Source of the DNA: Pseudoselenomonas ruminis
Lineage (GTDB): Bacteria; Bacillota; Negativicutes; Selenomonadales; Selenomonadaceae
DNA: 64,000 nucleotides
Assembly (NCBI RefSeq): GCF_008271295.1
Contig: NZ_VTOY01000001.1
Span: forward strand, 558,001-622,000
Direction: 5' to 3'
A program made the position numbers and the translations under genes. This document shows positions 29,401-36,972 of the stretch, piece after piece (the stretch's first letter is position 1; each line of letters opens with the position of its first letter). A model generated the notes under the pieces. The model was not told the DNA's origin, did no database searches, and saw only the letters and a program-made list of their open reading frames with translations.

Positions 29401-30253
29401 CTTCACCATTCATGATTTTATAGCGAAGGTTTCCCAGTTCCGTCTGCATATTGCCGATCTGCTGGAAATGAGTAAATGCTTCAACGATGGAGTGAGTCGA
29501 CCGAACAGATTCGATGTTATGTAATGCGATTGCCGCTTCATTTGTATTCATGTTGGCGACGTCGCGAAGTTCCGGGTATTCCTGCCATACATTTTCCATA
29601 CTGCCGCCCGCTTTCTGGACGTCCTGTGCATAGCGGTATACTTCCATACCTTGTTTCCAGGTCTTCGAATCTGTCAGCAAAGCATCTGCAGAAATCCCCG
29701 TCATCTCCTGTACTTTTCGCGCGGTGTTCAATTTATCTTCATCATAAGCAAAGTATTTAAAATTTACTTCGCTATTTTGCAGGCCACGAGCCCAACGCCG
29801 AACATAGCCGTCTTCATCGCTGTCTGCATAGGCATTAACAAGTTCACGTGCCGTCTCCCCAAATGGACTTGCTGCCATCCGCCAGTCGCTTTCCTGGTAA
29901 TTTTGGATTGACTGCTGTAAATCCGTGTCATCATCCTGCGCCGTAATCGACGACACATCTCCCTGTTCGATTGCGTCCTGCTGTTCCATTGCCTCTTCTG
30001 GTGAATCAGGAATATACTGCTGCTGCTGACGCAAATATTCCTGTCCTGCCCTCCAGTTATCAGCAATCGCACCAGCAATATCGGATACGGTATTTGCTCC
30101 CCAATTCCACACGCGGTCAAGCGTCGACATATTCGCTTGTGCTTCCTGCTCAGCTAATTCTGCACGGTCTTCTGCCAGCTGACTTTCCGTTTCTTCTATC
30201 GCCTGACTTGTATAATCTTTTAATGCATCTCTGTTTGGACGTTCGATTGGCAT
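20417..30253 (-). CDS. Giant internal virion (polyvalent) protein, 3278 residues
   Basis: Position after the transglycosylase gene matches T7 gp16, the ejected protein that conducts DNA through the envelope. Glycine/alanine-rich hydrophobic stretches lie near residues 330-400. A segment at about 1108-1191 looks like an LPD3/PBECR-type nuclease-like domain. Two zincin motifs occur: LVHEIQH (about 1378, in an LPD23-like context) and FVHEMGH (about 1714). Long charged helices fill 1800-2300, and an LPD38-like region with a membrane segment lies at about 2960-3100. Domain names are from memory and unsearched. It would cross or remodel the envelope during ejection and may carry effector activities. 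Confidence 0.85.
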   Translation of the reverse strand: MPIERPNRDALKDYTSQAIEETESQLAEDRAELAEQEAQANMSTLDRVWNWGANTVSDIAGAIADNWRAGQEYLRQQQQYIPDSPEEAMEQQDAIEQGDVSSITAQDDDTDLQQSIQNYQESDWRMAASPFGETARELVNAYADSDEDGYVRRWARGLQNSEVNFKYFAYDEDKLNTARKVQEMTGISADALLTDSKTWKQGMEVYRYAQDVQKAGGSMENVWQEYPELRDVANMNTNEAAIALHNIESVRSTHSIVEAFTHFQQIGNMQTELGNLRYKIMNGEASENDVARAKDLEQMLQKEKIELPSFWDAPGQVIAGMMAQTMPLLYKSAMEAAGESAAFTEASIGAGAGVGSVVPGVGTAGGAAVGGAVGLTFGAGRFVANVLRAIESGGKVANVARTYGGRLMINGSSAMHMGALGAKFGMFEGMYRPTTGDYYDEYSNLRGKNGIALFTKEEAKKNAILAGLANTTLEMGNYGLITKSFTKAPHASKVFSDIIENTGARMEADEVAKALARDKAKDFFKVAATESGEEALQSISDDLIHNKLAFKAQDENLKYKDASTIATNAAGNFVESLPASLGFGLLSAGGGSIVGGARANRAMRKRAKVEAEYGTSAVKTINGTLMYEQLQNAVKDGKMRETAPDVQQKVLKAQLAGTDFQNVYIDTEMALKKENGLEDLRAAAKAGGYTDEELQTAIDEKGHIMVPGEKFAQAESSSELLDAVSFDEHADSMARMRQSAKETLETVKKIEKESIEKQMSLMDAVVNEYFPKGKASPDQIDMARAAIFRNPANPAQGWAALYKESRQQLDAILAPAMATLNEGMGQGGKLMEVDDEQGNKKTVRFTENAPWYRSFYAAYKRKPNKQELEDMAIAMTIGDESAPKIEGWIPTSEEEKKAMAEVAPEIRRLQNNMESLNSVKDKMKTMTGSEMSMIEGFTKEQFHVYRDLVERLKAHGGITEKAARIDAVIFARHAGLYAKVMSENTGKKYTAQDYYEQRFGLDFTGNPQYTGEAASRFNELAPGIDIDKTVKVLNIKELSPELLGKSNKEVLEYIKTVADKASVPTADFKATIGIPENSDPYGQKHILFGKSAVNKSNRNAAKLVVSNLKEIAEHAIVIEVTKNKKDKKLTGLKGAKRKTQNRKNSVDEYYRIMLPVKIKDQIKTLVLVAESRNGKVALDIPETKLYEVYYAKKEHRPAAVANTQEGVAISAVQDGALSKLSIRDMLRGVKDDNGKPYINDDGSGNFADAERYNQMAGVNAYGAAKGSLLRAKSMDAKKQSPDKIFDKTGWLKGADGKWRFEIPDNLDNIHWDSLKTKKSSMLWEVYDNTQLYEAYPWLSYYSVQLVEMQAGGRGQIRSGKNSIIEINKNLSNDERAKTLVHEIQHIIQVREGFAQGGSPEHVRDEIQNEIDSINKKINEIKRLEKENNLTGTMNRYVDELKGAIRKLDYALKNNLPVNDVVESAKDKTEKQIESIKQELAQIPYSREYVKANDEFLKALENGMDEELEKASDKVNHYSDQMAPDSIDKIMELSTDLEKLESDMQRYLDYSRYYNLAGEQEARNTTDRAVDMTRKARAKRKMSQSEQNLNNEITKLTPEQKTQFDDFKKLDDGADDDLSDEEFSRYETLGNSLPERLIDAYNEHEWNSLDYEREASAIAMPRPHDENAIVVFNGQEMAMAMPPRPAQENLGFTNFYSDGMRIVSILENANASTFVHEMGHVFLDDLETLAQFDETSAKELAIVNEWAEWRKGDAEKYRPTNPKGKSWYKEFSRREQAIIDAEAAGDHDAADRLKREWKQERFARAFELYLRDGQAPAKGLKAVFRKFKSFLKEVYMVFTSDGARASEPVKRIMDRMIATEEEINQAALDDRYKDITKAGGEKLFDENGKKTYERWLDEAEETAKDKLRKVVMKDLEEKRQKEFEDRVAREKEVKRSELENMPVYLAERAVMKTGGDEEIVKIWYNSVDDWKKELEATKPLEEALDEYINNYKDALDEELINAHLTDEEIEKAMEGSEYYEKLEALKATEMAKKQSLIRQINSKSENAMRSIEEKIMALPDDVDIKMDRNSAGVKALMEEINKLRFSNKWAPKDYYKIEAMINAVNKDEVKKALKDFREQAKEYKANEKAVMEANEGKLKMYAALAKESIRNKPIHEACDIGRYRREAKKAAKRVQQMLRAENFDMAMSAQQQKAMFAAEAYEAQKMRDKVEKIVKKVQQQATAKTVKIPQSERYWLKHLAYELGFTQKDAPKPAGYDTITPEEIMNPSYLAEMLMDMQERKEIGDADEYLAVLNMIMRRDEESGQETFNGRKWQQLTYDQLRDVADTLTVLYTVGRDKGKLKMIHGKDFDDVIDEILTDKTGDNTNMHTELHTVRDDRGGLAYSDWLAKVPGIGNKLAETGQEYMASLIRPEEITVALGEKAHKYIYGLYEQAANKEGTMKAKEVADLTKILEPFSHKERREWKKEKIKLVSSTGEEQLLTKEEVICMGLNMGNKTNLQRLMGGMNLQYTDLIAFMEENMTEKDWTLVQNLWNHINSFWDATVAVEEQLNGVSLQKVEATPFSIKTADGKTVELTGGVVEIEGGYYPIAYNTKKSSRSQDQEADSIARSQMSAQQRLGVNQSYKKSRSEVDINRPLLLKFDVINKHITDVIHNICFRVAARDVYRLVTDQRLEEHMNQTIGRAYHNVLKNWAADVWAQEIGGQNEAQHVVDKVFNYMQRNSVMAIMGYRLWPVVENVSNIGPVMDKLGAIGGTQAVLEFYANMEKNKELVYKSTFMKNRINNMDRDISQQPGLFHADSKVFETIRNHAYDMMLFSDLALSAPLWVKTYKDCFGDMVKEVKAENEANIKAMEDAQAKVDSIRAQQQEAITTTAEINQHMQIRKHGTPEQIAYERKTSPFAIHSDDELRAMTAENAEIAKNKDRELYDAEHELNKAMELDVLTEDRMLEEAERRAIAKADGAVRDTFGSGETKDLSSVQRQRGVYRLLTTFYSFFNTQFNAIWRQYRHGKYGEKNLSAFQRWAPFAKSMMYRIVIMCVIGSTLKFALGQAGNDDKDKYRTIIDPVTGKETKIEIPATERFLKVLGSNMVGTMTGGFFVLRDLSTLISNLVFDGTDYGRGVNPFDVAYRSMNEFVKAGKLMAKKGEKDLEIQAQQEKREREWQERLKKLRGKKRQDAIKKHEEDEKYRQPPKRILYSDVARHAANGASSLTAGYTGITSTMVDSITSTMEYLNDEDMRYDSTWGNIIWSAIWDKKPVEREIPKRPPAPPKPKKSQQRKSSEK

Positions 30254-30265
30254 ATAATAACCTCC

Positions 30266-32455
30266 TTAGTCTTCAATACCGCGAGCAACATTCCAATAGT
30301 ATTCGTCAATATGTTCACGGTACAAATCGATTCCATCTTCATCAATATCCGGAAACGCCCGTTTTAACATTTCTGGGATTCGTACATTGATAGCCAGCTG
30401 CATCTGGTACTGATCGCCATCAGCCGCTTCGAGGATATCTGTCATTGCTCCTACCACAGCTTTATTGTTGTAGTCGATGCGATTTTCGCCGCCGCCACGG
30501 CTTCCACCGCCGCCACGATAGCCGCCGCCACCACGATAGCCGCCGCCACCGCCGCCCCCCATGGACACGCGGATAGGATACAAGCTGTTGAGCATCCCCT
30601 GGGCCGATATATAACCACGAGCAGATAACGTTCCTTTGATATTTTCCAGTAGCTGTTCTGCTCCACTTCGTGAACCTGCTGCTTTCATTTGGTCCCCAAG
30701 TTCCTGCACCATCATCTGTTCGTTCTTCATTTGTTCCTGATAACGTTCATCCAACCGTTGCTGCAGCATTTTGTCCAAGCGTGGATTACTGCCATAACGG
30801 AATCCACGTTGATAATCCTCTCGACTATCGCCGGTCCCCAGCTGTACGGTTGGTGATATGCTCCCGGGAATGATATCATTGGAGATTGTTTGTGCTGGCG
30901 TAGACTGCAAATTATACGGTTTATCCGCAACCATACGATTTCCCGTTTTCTGTTGTCCCGTTTCCAAAGCTGACTGTCCCAATTGTTGACTGCTCTGTTC
31001 TGTTTTAATGTCTCCTTGTCCCATTTTGGGAGCAGGCTGTCCCTCCGGTTCAGCTGGCTTTCCTGTTTCTTTCTTCTGAATTGGATTGGTCCCAGCCATG
31101 CGTTGTACGCGATCCCATACTTCATTTGCATACTGTTGTGGCTCCGAGTAGTTCTTATACCCTTCCCCGCCGTTATAAGCGGCCAATGCCTGATGGATAT
31201 CCCCGTTGTTATTGTCAAGGCACTGACGCAAATATTTCACTCCGCCATCGATATTCTGCCGATAATCGAATGGATCCGTTACGCCGAGTTCTGCAGCAGT
31301 ATCAGGCATAAGTTGCATCAGCCCTTTAGCACCTGCCGAGGATACAGCACTGCCATCATAGCCCGACTCCTGTTCAATCACGGCATGAATCAAAGCCGTT
31401 GGTACATTGTACTTTTGCGCGGCTTTTTGAACTTCTGCGTCTAATTCACGGCCCGTATTGATGTACCGAGTATCAGCTTTCCCCTCTGTATTGAATAAAT
31501 GATTTGGATCTACTGTATCTGTCGTCGCTCCACCATTTTCTCCATTCCCCTGAGAAACAGATGCCGGCGGGGCTGCATTCCTGCCAAAGTATTTTCTCCG
31601 CTCTACGTCTACCTTCGCCCAATCGATATGTCCATTCTCATCGGTACAGTTTTTCAAGATTGTGCTGACCAACTCTCCCATATCGCGATTCTCGATGTCG
31701 TTCCGAATTGCCGTCCGGGCTTTATTCCAGTCACTCATGGTCATATCTTTCCCAAGCGATTTCAGCAGAAAAAATCCACGGTCCGGATTATCATCTACTA
31801 GCGCGGTGCTAACCATTGACAAGACCGAGCCGGATACATACGCCCTGCGCTCATCATTTAACTGTTCCGGGCTCCATCCCAGGCGCTGTCCACGTTTTGC
31901 CAAGTCCTGCATTGCATTATTCAAATAGAGCGATACCGTCTCATCGCTTTTATAGCCGTCGGTCATTCGTTCTCGATAACCGTTCAAATTGCTCTGTTCC
32001 AACGTATCGGTATACTGCAGATATTCTTTTTGCTCACGGCCAGCAGCAGTCCGCTGAAAGTTGTCCATGTTCTCTTTCATTCCGATTCGCAAGGCATACC
32101 GCACACGATTGTTATAGCCTTTTCCTACTTCTTCCATGGTCTTTTTGATGGCATCCGTCGTTCGTGCTGTCATCCCTCTGGCATTTGCCCCGACACCCGT
32201 CGTAAAGATTCCATTTTCTCCATAAAGCTGATCCGTAAGGCTGGTCATTACTTTGTTCTTGGCTTCGGTCAAATCCATTTCATCCATATCATCCTGAATC
32301 TTCGTCGCCACTTTATTCATTTGCGAATAGGCATTACTCCACGCGTTAGCGGATTCTCCTTTTCCACCAAACGCCATGAGGTCTCGTGTCGTACCAATAG
32401 TTGGAGCGTTTCCAGCATTACGTTGTACGCTTTCCTGATATCCTGAAAATTTCAC
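30266..32455 (-). CDS. Internal virion protein with lytic transglycosylase domain
   Basis: 729 residues from a GTG start behind AAGGAGG. An SLT-type domain spans about 350-450: ALIHAVIEQESGYD with the catalytic Glu, then SSAGAKGLMQLMPDTA and ALAAYNGGEG. It would open peptidoglycan during DNA ejection. The N-terminal 300 residues are helical. A glycine-rich linker near residue 640 (repeats of YRGGGG) precedes a C-terminal helical domain. It lies between the gp14-like and giant proteins, as in T7-type ejection modules. Confidence 0.9.
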   Translation of the reverse strand: MKFSGYQESVQRNAGNAPTIGTTRDLMAFGGKGESANAWSNAYSQMNKVATKIQDDMDEMDLTEAKNKVMTSLTDQLYGENGIFTTGVGANARGMTARTTDAIKKTMEEVGKGYNNRVRYALRIGMKENMDNFQRTAAGREQKEYLQYTDTLEQSNLNGYRERMTDGYKSDETVSLYLNNAMQDLAKRGQRLGWSPEQLNDERRAYVSGSVLSMVSTALVDDNPDRGFFLLKSLGKDMTMSDWNKARTAIRNDIENRDMGELVSTILKNCTDENGHIDWAKVDVERRKYFGRNAAPPASVSQGNGENGGATTDTVDPNHLFNTEGKADTRYINTGRELDAEVQKAAQKYNVPTALIHAVIEQESGYDGSAVSSAGAKGLMQLMPDTAAELGVTDPFDYRQNIDGGVKYLRQCLDNNNGDIHQALAAYNGGEGYKNYSEPQQYANEVWDRVQRMAGTNPIQKKETGKPAEPEGQPAPKMGQGDIKTEQSSQQLGQSALETGQQKTGNRMVADKPYNLQSTPAQTISNDIIPGSISPTVQLGTGDSREDYQRGFRYGSNPRLDKMLQQRLDERYQEQMKNEQMMVQELGDQMKAAGSRSGAEQLLENIKGTLSARGYISAQGMLNSLYPIRVSMGGGGGGGYRGGGGYRGGGGSRGGGENRIDYNNKAVVGAMTDILEAADGDQYQMQLAINVRIPEMLKRAFPDIDEDGIDLYREHIDEYYWNVARGIED

Positions 32456-32467
32456 TGCCGCACCTCC

Positions 32468-33130
32468 TTAGAATATGATTTTCGTGTTTATTCCTGTCGC
32501 TCGTGGTGCAAAGCTATTGAAACCGTATTGTCTCGGTGTTACACCATAACCAAGTTTATTTGCCTGTGACCAATTATTGAATACCGCAGAACTGTTTGTT
32601 GCCCTTCCTGCTTTTGCCGCACCGCCAGCCGCTTTCCATGGTTGCAGGGCTCCATATACGCTGGCGGCCGTACCAAGGATTGTGGCCAACCCTTGCGACC
32701 TGGCATTAGCGGTAACATTCGACGCCGCTGTTCGTGCTGCTGATGCTTGATTTAGCCAGTTCGATTGTGTCAGCCGGCTATTATAGTTGTCATTTCGCTG
32801 GTTCGTAAGAAGTGTAATCTGGTCATTCATTGCCTGTTCATTTGCACTAGACAACAAATCTGACATGGATCCGGTGAAATCCAATCCTGCGCTTCCTGCC
32901 GCCGCCCGCTGTGCCCCCTCTGCCAGGCGCTGCTGCGCACGCAATCTACGTTGGCTATCTGCATACTGATCTGCGATTTCTTCCTGCCGCCGATTCTCGA
33001 GTTTCGCATTTTGTTCCGCAGTTGCCGCCTGCTGTCTATACATTGCTGCCTGCGCACTGGCAGCATCCTGCTGTGCCTTATACTGCATGCCGCCCGCCAG
33101 CGCCGTCAAGCCTGCTACTATGCTACACAT
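32468..33130 (-). CDS. Internal virion protein, T7 gp14-like
   Basis: 220 residues. An N-terminal small hydrophobic segment (SIVAGLTALAGGMQY) precedes a long alanine- and glutamine-rich helix with repeats of AxAQAAMYRQQ, then SAGLDFTGSMSDLL, typical of the gp14/internal virion protein B family. In T7 this protein forms the outer-membrane part of the ejection channel. It overlaps the upstream gene by eight bases. Confidence 0.85.
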   Translation of the reverse strand: MCSIVAGLTALAGGMQYKAQQDAASAQAAMYRQQAATAEQNAKLENRRQEEIADQYADSQRRLRAQQRLAEGAQRAAAGSAGLDFTGSMSDLLSSANEQAMNDQITLLTNQRNDNYNSRLTQSNWLNQASAARTAASNVTANARSQGLATILGTAASVYGALQPWKAAGGAAKAGRATNSSAVFNNWSQANKLGYGVTPRQYGFNSFAPRATGINTKIIF

Positions 33131-33614
33131 CTTTTCTTCCTCCTTCTATTCTGAACGGTAGAAATTTTTCTCCGCCGATCATAACTTCCTTATCGAATTC
33201 TGCTCCGCACCATTGCAGCCACCGGATAGAATCGGTATTAAACGCCCCAACGGCATTGTATAGGCATCCATAACGTCGTGCCCAGCGTCGAACGATTTTT
33301 CGCGATTCGCTGGCGAACGCGACCCAAAAATGTTTAATCTGATATGTCCCCAGGCACCAAATCAACCGCCCACGCCGATTTGGCATCTTGCATATTCCCC
33401 ACACGGCGATAAGCGCCCGTGTCTTTTTATCAAAGCCCGCCCAGCATTCGTCACTTGTTTCTATGTCATCCACAATCTCTGCGTAGATATCCGACGCGCA
33501 GGCCGCAACTTCTCGCCTGTCCTCAGCACGCATAAGCTCAAATAACTCTCTTGCTGTCGCTTTTTGTTCGCCTGAATCGGTCAATTTATGGATAAGGTAC
33601 TTTTTAGCCACCAA
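33123..33614 (-). CDS. Gp13-like/DUF2833 acetyltransferase-like virion protein
   Basis: 163 residues. RALIAVWGICKMPNRRGRLIWCLGT and FARRYGCLYNAVGAFNTDSIRWLQWCGAEF match the phage Gp13/DUF2833 family, which has a GNAT-like fold. In T7 gp13 is needed for virion assembly. The start may be TTG at 33614 or GTG at 33611; both lie within range of GGGAGG. It overlaps the 3' end of the tail tubular B gene. Confidence 0.8.
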   Translation of the reverse strand: MVAKKYLIHKLTDSGEQKATARELFELMRAEDRREVAACASDIYAEIVDDIETSDECWAGFDKKTRALIAVWGICKMPNRRGRLIWCLGTYQIKHFWVAFASESRKIVRRWARRYGCLYNAVGAFNTDSIRWLQWCGAEFDKEVMIGGEKFLPFRIEGGRKDV

Positions 33615-35868
33615 ACGTCACCTCCCTAATAATTGCTGACACGCTAAAGGGATACGGCGTGTCATGGACAATGAATGTTCTTCCATTTGCATCAAAGCCG
33701 CCACGCCCCAAGGACGCTTTAATATCTCCGCTACAAAGGACGTCTTCGCCTAATTCCAATCGGCTGCTGTCATAGATTATCTCGTTTAGATGATTTGCAT
33801 CTCGGCCAATCTTCCCGCCAAACGAATTCGATAATCTGAGGATAGCTGTCGTGACCTGCTTTTTGCGTCCTTGAACGGTTCCACTTGGTGTATTGCCAGC
33901 GTCCCAATTAGGCTGCTCTAGTATTTCGGTATACGGCAAGCCTATGACAATACGTTTTGCCGCTTGTGGCAGCGTCAAAGCTCCATTTTGTACCGTAAGC
34001 GTATCAAATAGATATCCATCACCAATAACGAATACTTCTTTTCCTTCCAAATAGGACAGGCCTGTTACCGTACTCAATGCGGTATTTCCATTTATGATGG
34101 TTGCCGCATCCATCATACAGTAGTCCTGCTGGCTGACGCTTTCGCTTTTATCTTTATCGAACTGCTCGATGTAATACTTTGTTGATCCATCTATAGTCCG
34201 TTTCACCACGGCATAGATAACATCGTTATTTCCGCTGGCTATTGCACAAACGTCGGTATATTCCCCATCCGTGACAAAATGTGACCAGCCATATACTTTC
34301 TGCTCCGGCACATAGGTCAAGCATATCAGTTGCCCGTCGCTGGTCACGAAATAAATCATTGAGTCCGGTTCCTGCGCATAGGCCGCATCTTTTATCGTCC
34401 GACCCTTGATCAAATGCTTTGCCAATATGGTTAAATCTTGGCCAACGTAGGAATCAGTATCGTAATGGTATCCAGTATCACGAATAATCGAGCCACGCCG
34501 CTGGACATATACGACGCGGCTTCCCACACGTACTGGGATAACATTATTCGTTCCATAATTTTCCTGCTGCCGAGGTGTTATATTCGTGGGAGTTACGGTT
34601 TCGCTTCCTGCAATGGTCCATAGGTTCCCTTCCGTCATTACTATCAAATCATTGCCGACATCCAAGTGGTTGATTGTGCATGCTTTCTGGCTCAAGAGGT
34701 CTATTGTCACAGCCGAATCATCCGTTATGCTTCCGCTTTCCTTGACCACTTCAAAGTTTTCATAATCACCTGTTTTGCTCATCCATACGCGTTGGGGATA
34801 TTTTCTGCTGCCCCCAAAAACTAAACGATCTTGGAAGAAGGTCACTGTATTGGGATAGCCATTTGCCGCCGACCATGCGGATAAGTACCAGTTACTTGTT
34901 GCTGATGTATCGCCAAGCATTTTCGAAACATTGGCTGTCGCTTCCCTAGCGCCTGATACAGCCGTTATGTCGGCATATCCAGTATGATTGTATGGATATG
35001 CCGATAAGTCCGCCTTAATCGTTCCAGACGTGATTGTCACGGACAGTCGCATATCCGCATAATCTTCTACATCACCAGATTCTGTTGGATTGTAGTCTCC
35101 ATTGCTGGTATAGGAGCGTAACATTTTCCATGTGCTGCCTCCATCGTATGAGACCTGCACCTCCAAGGTTCCCGTCCAGGTTCCGTGTGAAATTACCTTC
35201 CATGTTTTCCCAACTTGAATGCTGGTACTGGTCGTTGTCTGACTGGCGTTAATTGCTACACTCTTTCCTGCTACATATTGCTCGATTTTTATACTGTCAC
35301 CAATATTGTTGTCGGTGAACACGTCATCCGATGCAATCAAGGTAATTGTTCCCGTCGTGGCTGATGGGGTTATTGTGAGATTTTCATTCATATTGATATC
35401 GCCATAGGCTGCCCGCGTCCAATCAATATCGGTAAATGTCCAATTCTGTTCCGCATATCGCGATAACTTTTTTACAGGATATTTACCGGAGCATATATAC
35501 ATGACATCAACGGACTGCACGAACCGCAATTTTTCTAGATCATCTATCTGATATGGCGTTTGCAAATCTACGCCAATGTACTGGCCATCACGCCAGATCC
35601 GAAGATATCCTGCTCCAAATTCCAGCATGTAATCGAGTTCGGATGAGAATTCAAACCGCTGCAGAATTGCATAACCATTATTTTTCGTGGTGCCGCAGTA
35701 TATGCTTCCTGGACGTTTCCGAACAGCACCATATGGTCGTATGATTGCATTTTCCGCCTGCAATAGCGACAGCTGATACTTATCCAAATCGACACGGCTT
35801 GCTACGTCCTGCGACACTTCGCCGCCCGTGAACGCCGGCTGTATGGCATAATATACATTTGGTTCCAT
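33604..35868 (-). CDS. Tail tubular protein B-like (tail nozzle)
   Basis: 754 residues starting at 35868 behind GGAGGAGG. The N-terminus has AFTGGEVSQDVASRVDLDKYQLSL and RPYGAVRKRPGS, classic for T7 gp12-type and related podovirus nozzle proteins. The remainder is beta-rich. It forms the distal tail tube through which DNA leaves and where fibres attach. Confidence 0.88.
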   Translation of the reverse strand: MEPNVYYAIQPAFTGGEVSQDVASRVDLDKYQLSLLQAENAIIRPYGAVRKRPGSIYCGTTKNNGYAILQRFEFSSELDYMLEFGAGYLRIWRDGQYIGVDLQTPYQIDDLEKLRFVQSVDVMYICSGKYPVKKLSRYAEQNWTFTDIDWTRAAYGDINMNENLTITPSATTGTITLIASDDVFTDNNIGDSIKIEQYVAGKSVAINASQTTTSTSIQVGKTWKVISHGTWTGTLEVQVSYDGGSTWKMLRSYTSNGDYNPTESGDVEDYADMRLSVTITSGTIKADLSAYPYNHTGYADITAVSGAREATANVSKMLGDTSATSNWYLSAWSAANGYPNTVTFFQDRLVFGGSRKYPQRVWMSKTGDYENFEVVKESGSITDDSAVTIDLLSQKACTINHLDVGNDLIVMTEGNLWTIAGSETVTPTNITPRQQENYGTNNVIPVRVGSRVVYVQRRGSIIRDTGYHYDTDSYVGQDLTILAKHLIKGRTIKDAAYAQEPDSMIYFVTSDGQLICLTYVPEQKVYGWSHFVTDGEYTDVCAIASGNNDVIYAVVKRTIDGSTKYYIEQFDKDKSESVSQQDYCMMDAATIINGNTALSTVTGLSYLEGKEVFVIGDGYLFDTLTVQNGALTLPQAAKRIVIGLPYTEILEQPNWDAGNTPSGTVQGRKKQVTTAILRLSNSFGGKIGRDANHLNEIIYDSSRLELGEDVLCSGDIKASLGRGGFDANGRTFIVHDTPYPFSVSAIIREVTFGG

Positions 35869-35878
35869 TTCCTCCTCC

Positions 35879-36484
35879 TTATCTAAAACGGCTCTCTGCA
35901 TATTTCCGTGGGAACTTCGTTCTGCGTTCCCGCTCGATTGCTGACTGATATTCTGCCGCCTCTAGTGCCATTTGTGCCAGCTGCAGCTGGGTCTGTTGGA
36001 TGTTCGCGCTGCCTGTCAATGGAAACGCAATGGAAGCTGCCAGCATGTGGGCCAGCGCATCTATGAATTCTTCTGAGAAGATATCCGGTTCCTTTACGTC
36101 ATGGATACACTCTGCATAGGCATTCTCGACATTTGTTGCAATGACTCGATCAAATTCACCATTCATGATGATTTCATATTCCATGCGACAATCTTCTTTG
36201 TTTCCTGCATGTTCCTCATCATAGACATAATGAACTGTCAAGGTGCTTTCCGGGTATGCATATAAGTGACTCCACCCAGGGATTTTGTAGCGTTCCGGTT
36301 CCAGTTCTGCCAGCTTGTGAATACTCTTGGCAAAGCCAAAGGAATAGGCCAGCAGGAGCCGCCGGCGGCAATGGTCATAGTGGATTTTACATTCCTTCGC
36401 TTCCTCAGAATTATCATTCAAGCTGTTAATCCGCTCTTTTGAGATATACGACAAGGCTAAATTACAAATATCGGTTACATTCAT
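35879..36484 (-). CDS. Tail tubular protein A-like head-tail adaptor
   Basis: 201 residues starting at 36484 behind GGGAGG. ICNLALSYISKERINSLND and CKIHYDHCRRRLLLAYSFGFAK match the gp11-type adaptor family that joins the portal to the nozzle. Helical bundle with a long C-terminal helix. It follows a strong intra-operon terminator, so its expression is probably below that of capsid genes. Confidence 0.87.
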   Translation of the reverse strand: MNVTDICNLALSYISKERINSLNDNSEEAKECKIHYDHCRRRLLLAYSFGFAKSIHKLAELEPERYKIPGWSHLYAYPESTLTVHYVYDEEHAGNKEDCRMEYEIIMNGEFDRVIATNVENAYAECIHDVKEPDIFSEEFIDALAHMLAASIAFPLTGSANIQQTQLQLAQMALEAAEYQSAIERERRTKFPRKYAESRFR

Positions 36485-36496
36485 GGTTATTCCTCC

Positions 36497-36541
36497 CTTC
36501 AAAAAAGACCGAAGCATTATTCACTTCGGCCTTTTTTGAAG
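36497..36541 (-). terminator. Intra-operon terminator between capsid and tail genes
   Basis: A long palindrome with stem CTTCAAAAAAGNCCGAAG on both sides, one mismatch and a 9-nt loop; T-runs on both strands make it bidirectional. A second 8-bp hairpin (36543-36567) precedes it. The position just after the capsid genes equals that of Tphi in T7. Confidence 0.85.
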
Positions 36542-36604
36542 GGCAGGACGGGGGATTATCGTCCTGCTCTCCAAGATTATTGTACGGGGATTATTTATAG
36601 GGTT

Positions 36605-36955
36605 TTATCCTCTTACCGGGATGTCGTCGTCAAGTACGAGACCGGCCGTCATTTTACCAGTTGCATACGTCGACGTAACCACCAATCGCAGATAACCAAG
36701 GTTTCCACGCGGAACAGGTGTCGAAAGTGGCACCTGCGTATACGTTCCCAGCGTCTTGGGCGTCGTGAAGGCGGCATCTGCAGCTGTCTGCAGGACGGTG
36801 GATGCCGTGCCTTCGCCAGCATCTTTATCCACGCCCAGAAAAAGTTTCATGGGTTCATAGGATTCCCCTACGCCAACTTTAACGACGTCCGATGTAATAT
36901 CTGCCGCCGACAATGCCTGTTTGTTGAAAAACATGTTTTCGCCATCAAAAATCAT
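36605..36955 (-). CDS. Bbp16-like capsid cement protein
   Basis: 116 residues, with MIFDGENMFFNKQALSA at the N-terminus and a beta-rich body with GNLGYLRLVVTSTYATGKMTAGLV. This pattern matches the Bbp16 family of BPP-1, which decorates and stabilises the capsid. It lies immediately downstream of the major capsid gene. Confidence 0.8.
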   Translation of the reverse strand: MIFDGENMFFNKQALSAADITSDVVKVGVGESYEPMKLFLGVDKDAGEGTASTVLQTAADAAFTTPKTLGTYTQVPLSTPVPRGNLGYLRLVVTSTYATGKMTAGLVLDDDIPVRG

Positions 36956-36972
36956 TTTTCTTCCTCCTTTCT

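Noticed and set aside
30481-30570. Tandem CCGCCGCCACGATAG-like repeats resembling a CRISPR or minisatellite
   Set aside because: They encode the glycine-rich linker of the transglycosylase protein; there are no spacers.
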